A stretch of DNA of 64,000 bases from Moritella sp. F3 (GTDB lineage: Bacteria; Pseudomonadota; Gammaproteobacteria; Enterobacterales; Moritellaceae), in contig NZ_BLRL01000014.1 in the NCBI RefSeq assembly GCF_015082335.1, positions 1-64,000 on the forward strand. The letters run 5' to 3'. The notes beneath the pieces are model-generated. The model made no database searches. It saw only the letters and a program-made list of their open reading frames with translations, and was not told where the DNA came from. A program made the position numbers and the translations under genes. Shown here piece after piece: positions 25,736 through 35,888 of this stretch; the first letter of the stretch is position 1, and every line of letters begins with the position of its first letter.

Positions 25736-28564
25736 ATGAAGTCGATGTCATTTAGGCGATATATAGCAAGTATATTTATTTCGATCATATCTTTGCTGAG
25801 TGGCGCGTTAATCTATGTGAGTGTCCAGCATTCACAAGATATATCAAGAACCTTATCGAAAGATATCGTGACCAACTACGCGGAAGAACTGTCTGTTAAA
25901 ATTGAAAAAGTTACCTCTCCACTCAGTACACTCTTAAACACCTTGGCGATGGGGCGGTTTACTGCTCGCGATGTCGGGACGCCTGATCCCCTTTGGCTTG
26001 GTGCTATGACTGAGATACTGGAAAAAAATCAGTATCTCGATTCGATGTATTTTGGTAAAGAAGATGGCAGTGCTTTTCTGTTCCAACCGCTGCATGACCT
26101 AAAAACTAAACAAACGTTATCAGCGCCTGTCGATGCGCGTTTAATGGTGCGTTATTATATTCTCGGCGCACAGCGTATTCAGTTTTATGATTTAAATATG
26201 AAATTAATCAAAGAGCTGAACATTCGCAGTGATTATGATCCGCGTGAACGAGTTTGGTATAACGAAGTAAAGAATAATGACCAAATCTATATGACAGGGC
26301 CATATAACTTCTCTAACCCGGCGCAAGATGGCATTACTTTTTCACGTAAAACTCGCACTGGCGATGCCGTTATTGGTGTCGATCTTACCTTAGATAAATT
26401 GACTAAATTAGTGCAGTATTTTGAATTCTCGATTAACTCTAATATCTTTCTACTCAATACTGAATCGCAAATCATTGGCAGTAATCAGCTATTCTCGCTA
26501 ATGATGGGGAAGGATTTATTTACAGCGAAGGATCTTGAGTTTGATAAACTGGTTCAGGAATTTGAGGTGGAAAATGTAGCAACGCAGTCGGCAAAAACCG
26601 TTGTTTGGCGAGGTAAAACGTGGGAATTAATGATATCTCCGTTAACGCTTGCAGATAATAGCATGTTGCGTGTCGTTAACTTTGTATCTCATGATGATTT
26701 ATTTGAAGCTTCATCAAGCCTGCGTAACGACCTGATTATCATTTCGATTATTTCGGTTATTATCTCATTTATTATTGTGCTGTTTATCGCTCGTCGTATT
26801 GCTAGTCCGCTGACTTATTTAACTGACTCTATTGAAAACATTCAACGTTTCCGATTTCAACGTAAACGCTACCAAGCTTCCCATATTCAAGAAATTGATA
26901 AGTTAAATGAAGCAATGGGTTTGATGGAAAATGTATTATTAGATTTCTTTAATAATTTGCGTAACGTTGCGCGTACGTCACGCCCTGAAGAGCTGTCTGA
27001 ATCTATTGTAACGCAAGTAAAAGAGATCTTGTCGGCGGATGACTGCCAGTTATTTACCAATACGCCTGATAGCCGTGATGTATTTACACTGTCTGCGAAG
27101 TCGGGAGTAACAACCGATTTTAACTTACAGTGTTTATACAACCACAATCCCGAGGCTTTTACACAGTCCATCTATGAGCTAACTGCAGATGAAGCCAATC
27201 ATATCTTTACGGATATGTCGTGTCATTCAGGTTTTATTATTCCGTTATTCAATCGTAATAATGATAATACTGGTGCGCTATTAATTGGCTTTAACCTAGA
27301 TATCACTGATGATACCCGTAATCGATTACGTTTTGTGCGTGAATTCATTGGCTTTAATGAGATTGTATTAGAGCATTTAGAAAAAGTAGACGAGCAACGA
27401 AAACTATTCCATTCATTCGTTGAAATGACGGCAACAGCTGTCGATATTAAATCACCTTATACCGGCGGTCACTGTCAACGCGTGCCAAAAATCACCAAGA
27501 TGTTAGCCAAAGCGGCCGCATCTGATACCGATAAGTTCGCAGACTTTTCATTAACGTCAAAAGGCTGGGAAGAGCTATTAGTCGCCGCATGGTTACATGA
27601 CTGCGGTAAAGTAACAACGCCCGATTACGTGATGGATAAAGCGACAAAATTAGAAACGATTTATGACCGTATTCATGAAATTCGTATGCGATATGAGGTC
27701 TTGAAGCGTGATGCTGAGGTTGTTTATTGGCAGTCGATTGCAGAGGGGATGGATGCAACCCAAGCGCAACAAGTCTGTGATAATTTGAAACAAGAACTTG
27801 ATGATGAATTCGCCTTTATTGCTAGCTGTAATCCGGGCAGTGAATTTTTAGATCCAGAGAAACAGCAACGTTTAGCAGACATTGGTGAGCGAACCTGGCT
27901 ACGTACATTGCCTGATGATATTGGCGTCTCGCAACAAGAATTCGCTAAAAAACGTCATGCTAGCAAGACGCTGCCGATTACTGAGAAGCTCCTTGCCGAC
28001 AAACCAGAGCATTTATTTGTCTGGGAAGAGAAGAAACAGTTACAAGCAAACAGTAAACGTGATTTTAAAATGCTGCAGCCAGAGCACCGCTATAACCGTG
28101 GTGAACTGCATAATTTAATGATCAAAAGTGGGACTTTGACTCCCGAAGAACGTTACAACATTAATGATCATATCGTACAAACCTATCTCATGCTTGATCA
28201 ACTGCCATACCCTGAGCACCTTAAGAATGTACCGCTTATCGCGGGTAGCCACCATGAAAAAATGAATGGCCAAGGTTATCCACTGCAGTTAAAAGGCGAA
28301 GAGATCCCTATCGGTGGTCGCATGATTGCAGTTGCGGATGTATTTGAGGCGCTAACGGCATGTGATCGTCCCTATAAAGCAGCGAAAACCTTAAGCCATT
28401 CATTGAAGATCATGGCGTTCATGGTTAAAGATGAGCACCTTGACGGCGATGTGTTTGAGCTGTTTTTAACACAAGGTATTTATCAACAATACGCTGATGA
28501 ATTCTTAAATGTGGAACAGCTTGACCATGTGGATATTGAGTCGTTACGTCGTATCTATCTCTAA
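25736..28564 (+). CDS. Cache-GAF-HD-GYP c-di-GMP phosphodiesterase, copy 2
   Basis: 942 residues, same layout as its neighbours: helix, Cache sensor (YDPRERVWYNEVKNNDQIYM), helix, HAMP-like linker, GAF-like domain and HD-GYP with [39 protein letters not shown]. The start is set at ATG 25736 (MKSMSFRRYI), which aligns with the starts of copies 1 and 3; a TTG at 25730 is less likely. The C-terminal half is much more alike among the copies than the sensor half, so the copies probably sense different ligands while sharing the output reaction. Confidence 0.88.
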   Translation: MKSMSFRRYIASIFISIISLLSGALIYVSVQHSQDISRTLSKDIVTNYAEELSVKIEKVTSPLSTLLNTLAMGRFTARDVGTPDPLWLGAMTEILEKNQYLDSMYFGKEDGSAFLFQPLHDLKTKQTLSAPVDARLMVRYYILGAQRIQFYDLNMKLIKELNIRSDYDPRERVWYNEVKNNDQIYMTGPYNFSNPAQDGITFSRKTRTGDAVIGVDLTLDKLTKLVQYFEFSINSNIFLLNTESQIIGSNQLFSLMMGKDLFTAKDLEFDKLVQEFEVENVATQSAKTVVWRGKTWELMISPLTLADNSMLRVVNFVSHDDLFEASSSLRNDLIIISIISVIISFIIVLFIARRIASPLTYLTDSIENIQRFRFQRKRYQASHIQEIDKLNEAMGLMENVLLDFFNNLRNVARTSRPEELSESIVTQVKEILSADDCQLFTNTPDSRDVFTLSAKSGVTTDFNLQCLYNHNPEAFTQSIYELTADEANHIFTDMSCHSGFIIPLFNRNNDNTGALLIGFNLDITDDTRNRLRFVREFIGFNEIVLEHLEKVDEQRKLFHSFVEMTATAVDIKSPYTGGHCQRVPKITKMLAKAAASDTDKFADFSLTSKGWEELLVAAWLHDCGKVTTPDYVMDKATKLETIYDRIHEIRMRYEVLKRDAEVVYWQSIAEGMDATQAQQVCDNLKQELDDEFAFIASCNPGSEFLDPEKQQRLADIGERTWLRTLPDDIGVSQQEFAKKRHASKTLPITEKLLADKPEHLFVWEEKKQLQANSKRDFKMLQPEHRYNRGELHNLMIKSGTLTPEERYNINDHIVQTYLMLDQLPYPEHLKNVPLIAGSHHEKMNGQGYPLQLKGEEIPIGGRMIAVADVFEALTACDRPYKAAKTLSHSLKIMAFMVKDEHLDGDVFELFLTQGIYQQYADEFLNVEQLDHVDIESLRRIYL

Positions 28565-28729
28565 ATTCATATCCTTGGTAAAAGTGGGTGTTTTTTTGAT
28601 GTTCACTTAGCTTAAAAATAGAGCTGAAACTCTAATTTGTTCTTAATATATTCCCGCAATTTTTCGCTACTTATTGTTTTAGCTATACACTCGACCTATA
28701 AAAATCTTTATGGAAATATAAGTTGAGCG

Positions 28730-31558
28730 ATGAAAGTAATATCTTTTAGGACGTATATCTCAGGTGTCTTTATTTTACTGTTTAGTATATTCAGTTTAAC
28801 AATGATTGCGGCAGGGGTTAGTCACCTCGAATCAGAAAAAGAGATATTTTCTGCAGAAAATATAAAACGATACACCAGTACTCTGCAAGATCAGATCAAG
28901 CTTATTTCTAGTCCCGTGGTTACGCTACTTGATACGCTTGTCGTGACTGATCTCGTTGAAAGTAGTGAGTCTGATTTTAGTTGGTTAGCACCTATCGCGA
29001 CTACTCTATATAAAAATCCGTATATAACCTCTTTATATGCTGCTAACCAATCGGGTAAATCAATATTTATCTATCGAGTAACACAAGATATGCAACGCTC
29101 ACAGCGTGACATTCCTGAGGCTGCTAAGTTTAGCATTAACTTTAATCATACCAGCGGTCAACAACGTCGTGTGTTTTTGGACCAATATTTACAAGTAATC
29201 TCAAGAGTTTACTACGATAGCAATGGTTACGATCCAAGAACACGTCCTTGGTTTAAACAAACAATGCTTGATAGTCGAATCTTAATTTCAGAACCTTATC
29301 GATTTTATCCTTCTCAACAGCTCGGGATTACATTTTCACGCCGTTCACATGACGGGACTAGCGTTGTGGCTGCTGATTTTGATTACAAGTCATTATCACA
29401 AGTGACGAAAGATATGACTTATTCTAAGCATGCTGAAACATTTTTACTCACATCAACACAGGATTTAATTGCGAGTAATGGCAGCATCGATAATACCGAT
29501 GCATTTATAGAAAATCGACCTGATTTAGCAGATGAGCTGATCGATTTAGATCGTTTAGACTCTTTGAAAACCGTGATTAAATTAATCACGGTTAATGGTG
29601 AATTATCTCGATTATTAATTACGCCGATTAACATCGGTAATAAACAAGATATTTATCTTATTAATCTGTTGAAAGAAAATGATTTCTTAGAAAAATCTAT
29701 GCATGTTAGCTCATATTTAAGTGTTAGGAATATGCTGTTTCTTACTCTCTTCTTTTTTATTATCAGCATTTTATCGACAAGAAGGATCGCGAGACCGCTT
29801 ATTTATCTAAATAAATCACTGCATAATATCCAGCGTTTTGAATATCAGCGTAAAAAATATAAAGTCTCTCATATCGCTGAAATCGACCAACTTAATGAAA
29901 CGATGATACTCATGGAAAGTGTATTAATTGATTTCTTCAACAACCTTTATAGTGTTGCCCGTTCATCTCGTCCTGAAGAGTTATCGACTTCAATCGTTGA
30001 GCAAACGGAAGTCATCTTAACGGCCAGTAGCTGCCAATTATTTGTGAATAATCGGGACAATCGACAAGCATTTCATCTGACTGCAAATTCTGGAAATATG
30101 CCGGAATTTGCATTACAAACATTTATTAATCATAAACAATCGGTGCTTGATGAGCCTGTATATGAATTGTCATCAGCTGATGCAGACGTTATCTTTTTAA
30201 CAGGGCGGTGCAAAACGGGGTTTATTATTCCTTTAATGAATCGTAAGGAACAAAGCATCGGGGCGTTAGTGATAGGCTTTGAAGGTGAAATAACGAAGAG
30301 TGCTTATGATCGCATACGGTTGGTGAGAAACTTTATTGGCTTTAATGAAATAGTGCTGGAACATTTAGAGAAAGAGCATGAGCAACAGGCTTTATTTCAT
30401 TCTTTTGTAGAGATGACTGCAGCAGCGCTTGATACAAAATCACCTTATACGGGGGGGCATTGTCAACGAGTTCCTGAGATTACGGAAATGATTGCGAATG
30501 CGGCTGAATCGGATACAGGGGCTTTTGCTGATTTTTCATTAACATCGAAAAGCAGAGAAGAATTATTGGTTGCAGCTTGGTTACATGACTGTGGCAAGGT
30601 GACAACGCCTGATTACGTGATGGATAAAGCGACGAAACTTGAAACGGTATACGATCGTATTCATGAAATTCGCATGCGCTATGAAGTGTTAAAGCGTGAT
30701 GCTGATATAACCTGTTTACAGTCGGTTGCGAATGGCATGAATAAAATCGAGGCTGAAGCTGCGTGCACAACCCTGAAAGAGACACTGGAAAGTGAGTTTG
30801 CTTTTATTGCGAGTTGTAACCTGGGGAGTGAATTTTTAGCGGCGGATAAACAAGTGCGTTTGGCCGAAATAGCAACACGTACTTGGGTAAGAACATTGCC
30901 TGATAATATCGGTATCTCTCAACAAACGTTAGCGAAAAAACGAACGAATGAGCAAGCGTTACCTGTTGTCGAAACGGTATTAGCAAATAAATATGAGCAC
31001 CTTTTTGCGTGGGACGAAAAACAAAAGCAGGCTAATAATGGTAAGCGAGACTTTAAGATGGCTCAACCTGCTTATCGTTATAATCGTGGAGAATTACATA
31101 ACTTAATGGTGCAGGCGGGCACGCTTACAGAGGAAGAACGCTACAATATTAACGATCATATTGTACAAACCTATGTCATGCTTGACCAGATAATGTATCC
31201 CGAGCATTTGAAAAATGTCCCATTAATCGCCGGTAGCCATCACGAGAAAATGAATGGGGAAGGGTATCCACTGAAATTAAAAGGTGAAGAGATCCCACTG
31301 GGTGGTAGAATGATTGCGGTGGCTGATATATTTGAGGCGTTGACAGCAAGTGATCGTCCTTATAAAACAGCCAAGAGGTTAAGCCAAGCATTAAAAATAA
31401 TGGCATTTATGGTAAAAGACGAACACCTTGATCACGACGTCTTTGATTTATTCTTAACACACCAAGTTTATCAAGCTTATGCTGATCAATATTTAAAAAC
31501 CGAACAGATTGATAATGTCGATATTGATAGGCTGAGAAGCATTTACTTCAAACTGTAA
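28730..31558 (+). CDS. Cache-GAF-HD-GYP c-di-GMP phosphodiesterase, copy 3
   Basis: 942 residues; the same architecture as the two upstream genes. The sensor part is the most divergent ([21 protein letters not shown] kept, the rest changed). The HD-GYP set is complete: [31 protein letters not shown], and the downstream [12 protein letters not shown]. The long insert between HD and GYP halves is kept, including [16 protein letters not shown]. Its product should lower c-di-GMP, favouring motility over biofilm. It is the last of the tandem set; nirB follows on the same strand after 253 bases. Confidence 0.88.
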   Translation: MKVISFRTYISGVFILLFSIFSLTMIAAGVSHLESEKEIFSAENIKRYTSTLQDQIKLISSPVVTLLDTLVVTDLVESSESDFSWLAPIATTLYKNPYITSLYAANQSGKSIFIYRVTQDMQRSQRDIPEAAKFSINFNHTSGQQRRVFLDQYLQVISRVYYDSNGYDPRTRPWFKQTMLDSRILISEPYRFYPSQQLGITFSRRSHDGTSVVAADFDYKSLSQVTKDMTYSKHAETFLLTSTQDLIASNGSIDNTDAFIENRPDLADELIDLDRLDSLKTVIKLITVNGELSRLLITPINIGNKQDIYLINLLKENDFLEKSMHVSSYLSVRNMLFLTLFFFIISILSTRRIARPLIYLNKSLHNIQRFEYQRKKYKVSHIAEIDQLNETMILMESVLIDFFNNLYSVARSSRPEELSTSIVEQTEVILTASSCQLFVNNRDNRQAFHLTANSGNMPEFALQTFINHKQSVLDEPVYELSSADADVIFLTGRCKTGFIIPLMNRKEQSIGALVIGFEGEITKSAYDRIRLVRNFIGFNEIVLEHLEKEHEQQALFHSFVEMTAAALDTKSPYTGGHCQRVPEITEMIANAAESDTGAFADFSLTSKSREELLVAAWLHDCGKVTTPDYVMDKATKLETVYDRIHEIRMRYEVLKRDADITCLQSVANGMNKIEAEAACTTLKETLESEFAFIASCNLGSEFLAADKQVRLAEIATRTWVRTLPDNIGISQQTLAKKRTNEQALPVVETVLANKYEHLFAWDEKQKQANNGKRDFKMAQPAYRYNRGELHNLMVQAGTLTEEERYNINDHIVQTYVMLDQIMYPEHLKNVPLIAGSHHEKMNGEGYPLKLKGEEIPLGGRMIAVADIFEALTASDRPYKTAKRLSQALKIMAFMVKDEHLDHDVFDLFLTHQVYQAYADQYLKTEQIDNVDIDRLRSIYFKL

Positions 31559-31740
31559 CAAAATAACGAAAACACCCCTTGTACCAATTAAGGGGTAGTT
31601 GAATTACCGCGTTATGTCGTATTAAAATTACAAAATCACCATTTACTTCTGTTGACAAGTCCATTCACTATCAGTATTCGTTATTAAATTACGTTTAACT
31701 TCACACTTCTGCTCTCCTTCACATTAACTACATCTCAGAA

Positions 31741-31754
31741 TTGATCCATGTCAT
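31741..31754. promoter_or_regulatory. weak FNR-like site upstream of nirB
   Basis: TTGATCCATGTCAT matches the FNR consensus TTGAT-N4-ATCAA with two mismatches in the right half. It is centred about 65 bases before the nirB ATG. E. coli nirB is FNR-activated, which motivates the call; the sequence match alone is weak. TACTTCT and TACCTAC NarL-like heptamers are nearby. Confidence 0.3.
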
Positions 31755-31811
31755 ATTTATCTATTAAGTAATACCTCAAAATACCTACATAATAAATATA
31801 TAGGAATACTT

Positions 31812-34358
31812 ATGAGCAAAGTCAGACTGGTTATTATCGGTAATGGTATGGTTGGCCACCGTTACATCGAAGATCTAGTAGAAAAAGCAGAAATTGAAAA
31901 TTTTGATGTGACCGTGTTTTGTGAAGAACCACGTGTTGCCTATGATCGTGTCCACCTCTCTTCTTATTTCTCTCACCACACTGCAGATGAATTATCTTTA
32001 GTAAAAGAAGGGTTTTACGACAAGCATAATATCAATGTATTGATTGGTGAACGTGCGATTAATATTAACCGCTCGCAGAAAATAATTTATTCAAACTCAG
32101 GTCGTGAAATTAAGTACGACAAGTTAGTGATGGCGACAGGTTCAAAACCTTGGGTGCCGCCAATTAAAGGTAATGAAAGCAAAGACTGTTTTGTTTACCG
32201 TACAATCGAAGATTTAAAAACAATCGAAGCGACAGCAAAACGCAGTAAAAGCGGCGTTGTTATCGGCGGTGGTTTATTAGGACTTGAAGCTGCTGGTGCA
32301 TTGAAAGCACTAGGTGTGGAAACACATGTAATTGAGTTCTCGCCAGTATTAATGGCAGAACAGCTTGACCGTGAGGGCGGTGAGCAACTACGTAAAAAAA
32401 TTGAAAAACTGGGCGTGCAAGTACATACCAGCAAAAACACCTTAGAAATTGTTGCTGAAGGCGAAACGGCACGTAACACCATGATGTTTGCCGATGGTAC
32501 CTCACTTGAAGTTGATTTCATCGTATTCTCAACGGGTATTCGCCCACAAGATAAACTGGCACACCAATCGGGCTTAGCAACAGGTCGTCGTGGTGGTATC
32601 ACTATTGGTGACCATTGTGTGACGAGTGATAGCGATGTTTACGCCATTGGTGAGTGTGCATCTTGGAATGAACAATTCTTTGGTTTGGTTGCTCCGGGTT
32701 ACAAAATGGCGCAAGTTGCTGTTGATCATCTATTAGGGAACGACAACGCATTTGAAGGCGCTGACATGAGCGCTAAGCTGAAACTGCTTGGTGTGAAAGT
32801 GGGTAGTATCGGCGATGCGAATGGCCGTACACCGGGTTGTAAGAGCTTTGTTTATCTTGATGAAACTGAAGAAGTATACAAACGTATTATTGTTTCTGAA
32901 GACGGCAAGAAGTTATTAGGTGCGGTATTAATCGGTGATACATCGGATTACGGTAGTCTATTACAACTTAAGCTTAACGATATTGACTTACCAGAACATC
33001 CAGATAGCTTGATCTTACCTGCGCACGCTGGTGGTGATAAACCTGCGATGGGTGCTGATTCATTACCTGATTCTGCTGTGCTTTGCTCTTGTTTTGATGT
33101 GACGAAAGGCAAAATTGCTGCGGCAGTTGCTGATGGTCATACAACAATGGGCGAAATCAAAGCGGTAACGAAAGCGGGTACAGGTTGTGGTGGTTGTGTA
33201 CCACTTATTACCCAGGTGCTGAATGCTGAGTTAGCTAAATCAGGTATTGAAGTGAAAAACCATTTATGTGGACACTTTGAATATTCTCGCCAAGAGTTAT
33301 TCCACTTGATTCGTATCGAAGGTATTAAAACGTTTGATGAGCTATTGACTAAATATGGTAAAGGTTACGGCTGTGAAGTATGTAAACCAACTGTCGGTTC
33401 AATCTTAGCGTCTTGCTGGGGTGACCATGTATTAAGTCGTGACAATGTTGGCCTGCAAGATACCAATGATAATTTCTTAGGTAATATGCAAAAAGACGGT
33501 ACTTATTCAGTTATTCCACGTATGGCAGGTGGTGAAGTTACGCCGCAAGCATTGCTCGTACTGGCTGAAATCGCTGCTGAATATAACCTTTACACTAAAA
33601 TTACTGGCGCGCAGCGTATTGGTTTATTTGGTGCGCACAAAGGTGACTTACCTGCAATTTGGAAAAAACTGATTGCAGCGGGTTATGAAACTGGCCAGGC
33701 GTATGCAAAAGCACTGCGTATGGCTAAAACATGTGTGGGTAGCACCTGGTGTCGTTTTGGTGTGCAAGACAGTGTTGGTTTGGGTGTGTTGCTTGAAAAT
33801 CGCTACAAAGGTATCCGTACGCCACACAAAATGAAGTTTGGTGTATCAGGTTGTACCCGTGAGTGTGCTGAAGCACAGGGCAAAGATTTAGGTCTTATTG
33901 CGACTGACTCTGGTTGGAATATGTATGTGTGTGGTAACGGTGGTATGAACCCGCGTCACGCTGATTTATTAGCATCAGATTTAGATGAAGCAACACTGCT
34001 TAAATACATCGACCGTTTCTTAATGTTCTATGTACGTACAGCAGATAAGTTACAACGTACATCTGTATGGATGGATAATCTTGAAGGTGGTGTTGATTAC
34101 TTACGTGAAGTCGTTGTTAACGACAAACTAGGCATTAATGAACAGCTCGAAACAGACATCAACAAACTGATCACTGAATTCAAATGTGAATGGTCTGAAG
34201 TTGTTGAGAGCGAAGAGCAACAAAAACGTTTCGCTCACTTCATTAACAGCGATGAGCAAGATAAGAACGTACGCTTTGTTACCGCACGTGACCAGCATCG
34301 TCCAGCAACTATCGCAGAAAAAGATACATACGCAATCACAGTGGGAGAGCACGCATGA
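31812..34358 (+). CDS. nirB: NADH-dependent nitrite reductase, large subunit
   Basis: 848 residues; reduces nitrite to ammonium in the cytoplasm. N-terminal FAD/NADH domains (VRLVIIGNGMVGHRYIEDL; VVIGGGLLGLEAAGALKALG), a BFD-type [2Fe-2S] region with CSCFDVTKG and CGGCVPL (about 425-465), then the sulfite/nitrite reductase core. Sirohaem and 4Fe-4S ligands are visible as CVGSTWC and CTREC with the downstream CGNGG. Length equals E. coli NirB. It overlaps nirD by 4 bases, showing translational coupling, and a nitrite transporter follows. No cysG for sirohaem is in the window. Confidence 0.96.
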   Translation: MSKVRLVIIGNGMVGHRYIEDLVEKAEIENFDVTVFCEEPRVAYDRVHLSSYFSHHTADELSLVKEGFYDKHNINVLIGERAININRSQKIIYSNSGREIKYDKLVMATGSKPWVPPIKGNESKDCFVYRTIEDLKTIEATAKRSKSGVVIGGGLLGLEAAGALKALGVETHVIEFSPVLMAEQLDREGGEQLRKKIEKLGVQVHTSKNTLEIVAEGETARNTMMFADGTSLEVDFIVFSTGIRPQDKLAHQSGLATGRRGGITIGDHCVTSDSDVYAIGECASWNEQFFGLVAPGYKMAQVAVDHLLGNDNAFEGADMSAKLKLLGVKVGSIGDANGRTPGCKSFVYLDETEEVYKRIIVSEDGKKLLGAVLIGDTSDYGSLLQLKLNDIDLPEHPDSLILPAHAGGDKPAMGADSLPDSAVLCSCFDVTKGKIAAAVADGHTTMGEIKAVTKAGTGCGGCVPLITQVLNAELAKSGIEVKNHLCGHFEYSRQELFHLIRIEGIKTFDELLTKYGKGYGCEVCKPTVGSILASCWGDHVLSRDNVGLQDTNDNFLGNMQKDGTYSVIPRMAGGEVTPQALLVLAEIAAEYNLYTKITGAQRIGLFGAHKGDLPAIWKKLIAAGYETGQAYAKALRMAKTCVGSTWCRFGVQDSVGLGVLLENRYKGIRTPHKMKFGVSGCTRECAEAQGKDLGLIATDSGWNMYVCGNGGMNPRHADLLASDLDEATLLKYIDRFLMFYVRTADKLQRTSVWMDNLEGGVDYLREVVVNDKLGINEQLETDINKLITEFKCEWSEVVESEEQQKRFAHFINSDEQDKNVRFVTARDQHRPATIAEKDTYAITVGEHA

Positions 34359-34681
34359 GTAAATGGATTAAAGTTTGCCAACTAAACGACATCACAGCGA
34401 ATACCGGTGTATGTGCATTGGTTAACGGTAAGCAAGTTGCTATCTTCCGTCCACGCGATAACGAAGAGCTATTTGCCATTGACAATATGGACCCGTTTGC
34501 TAAATCAAACGTGCTTTCACGCGGTCTTATTTGTGAGCATGACGCTGCGCTTTGGGTGGCTAGCCCACTGAAGAAGCAGCGCTTTAACTTAGCGACTGGT
34601 CAGTGTTTAGAAAATGATCTGGTGACACTTACGACGTATAAAGTACGTGTGAACAAAGATGCTGTCGAGGTTAATGCTTAA
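34355..34681 (+). CDS. nirD: NADH-dependent nitrite reductase, small subunit
   Basis: 108 residues, the usual length, with the Rieske-like fold of NirD: KVCQLNDITANTGVCALVNGKQVAIFRP and CEHDAALWVASPLKKQRFNLATGQC. As in E. coli NirD the cluster ligands of true Rieske proteins are largely missing, so it is structural or regulatory for NirB. Its ATG overlaps the nirB stop. Confidence 0.94.
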   Translation: MSKWIKVCQLNDITANTGVCALVNGKQVAIFRPRDNEELFAIDNMDPFAKSNVLSRGLICEHDAALWVASPLKKQRFNLATGQCLENDLVTLTTYKVRVNKDAVEVNA

Positions 34682-34718
34682 GATGCGTTGAGTGAATAGC
34701 GACAAAATTTTATAGTTC

Positions 34719-34753
34719 AAGGGTTCTAGTCACCCAAAGGCTAGAACCTTTTC
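34719..34753 (+). terminator. terminator-like hairpin after nirD
   Basis: AAGGGTTCTAG (34719-34729) pairs with CTAGAACCTTT (34741-34751) with one G-U pair, ending in TTT. It may separate nirBD from nirC or only partly block read-through. Confidence 0.6.
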
Positions 34754-34800
34754 CTATACGATTTTACTTTTAATTTGAAATACCTTTTTGGAGTTTTTAT

Positions 34801-35649
34801 ATGTCTGCTTTAAAACCTGCTGAATTTGTTCAGACCATGATTGATGTTGGCGAAGCTAAAATTCGCACTAGTAGTAGGGACCTTGTTTTACGTGGCACCA
34901 TGGCTGGTATTATTCTTTCTTTAGCCGTTGTTGTGGCGATCACTGCTATGGTGCAAACCGGTGTCGGCCTGGTTGGTGCGTTAGTTTTCCCCGTTGGTTT
35001 TTGTATTCTAAGTTTAATGGGTTATGACCTGTTAACGGGTGTTTTTGGTCTTGCGCCATTGGCTAAATTTGATAAGCGTAGCGGTATTACTTGGGGCCGC
35101 ATTCTGCGTTGTTGGGGCTTTATTGGTTTAGGTAACTTGATTGGTTCACTCATCGTTGCTTTCCTTATCGCGCTTATATTTACGACTAACTTCAGCGTTG
35201 AAGCCGGTGCTGTAGGGCAGAAGTTCATTGGCGCTACAATGGCGCGAACCGTTGGCTATGCTGAACATGGTTTTGACGGTTGGATTACTGTCTTTGTTAA
35301 AGGTATTTTGTGTAACCTGATGGTTTGTTTAGGTGTTATTGGTAATATGACGGCTCGTTCTGTGGCTGGTAAAATTGCGGCAATGTGGCTGCCAATCTTT
35401 ATCTTCTTCTCGTTAGTATTTGAGCATGCTGTTGTAAACATGTTCCTATTCCCACTGGGTATGTTATTAGGCGCTGATGTTGGTGTTGCTACCTGGTTAA
35501 ATTGGAACCTTATTCCAACGCTGTTAGGCAACCTTGTTGGTGGTCTACTATTCACATGTCTTCCGTTATATCTAACGCACGCAAAAACAGCACCTGCATT
35601 AACTGATGAGGCTGAAACTGCACCAGTGGGTCAAACAGCTAAAGCATAA
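34801..35649 (+). CDS. nirC: nitrite transporter of the formate/nitrite (FNT) family
   Basis: 282-residue inner-membrane protein with about six helices. FNT features include the N-terminal AEFVQTMIDVGEAKI amphipathic segment, GALVFPVGFCILSLMGYDLLTGVF (first half) and VKGILCNLMVCLGVIGNMTARS (the GxxxNxxV region lining the pore). The location right after nirBD argues for nitrite rather than formate. A short polar tail ends the protein. It is followed by a strong terminator at 35685. Confidence 0.88.
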   Translation: MSALKPAEFVQTMIDVGEAKIRTSSRDLVLRGTMAGIILSLAVVVAITAMVQTGVGLVGALVFPVGFCILSLMGYDLLTGVFGLAPLAKFDKRSGITWGRILRCWGFIGLGNLIGSLIVAFLIALIFTTNFSVEAGAVGQKFIGATMARTVGYAEHGFDGWITVFVKGILCNLMVCLGVIGNMTARSVAGKIAAMWLPIFIFFSLVFEHAVVNMFLFPLGMLLGADVGVATWLNWNLIPTLLGNLVGGLLFTCLPLYLTHAKTAPALTDEAETAPVGQTAKA

Positions 35650-35684
35650 TCATGCTTTGATTTGCATAGTTTAGAATAATTGAT

Positions 35685-35726
35685 AAACGCCTCCTTGTAT
35701 TCGTCATGAATGAAGGAGGCGTTTTT
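35685..35726 (+). terminator. strong intrinsic terminator after nirC
   Basis: AAACGCCTCCTT and AAGGAGGCGTTT form a 12-bp perfect stem with a 16-base loop, followed by TTTTG. Confidence 0.92.
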
Positions 35727-35888
35727 GTTTATAAATAGAAACCAATCGCTAGTCGAATGGTTTTTTTATATCCAATGCTTAGTTGAGCGATCCTTAAAAT
35801 CATTGCTTTATCGAGTTTATCTGCAATCTTGTAAGACTTCTGCTAAACTGCGCGACATATCGTTTTTGTTGTGTTTAGTAAGGTCATT

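Noticed and set aside
31563..31586. ACCCCTT/AAGGGGT hairpin after the third HD-GYP gene
   Set aside because: A 7-bp stem without a U-tract; too weak to call a terminator.
32195..32602. 135-codon open frame antisense to nirB
   Set aside because: It lies wholly inside nirB on the opposite strand and its translation has no recognisable family; it is a shadow of the coding frame.
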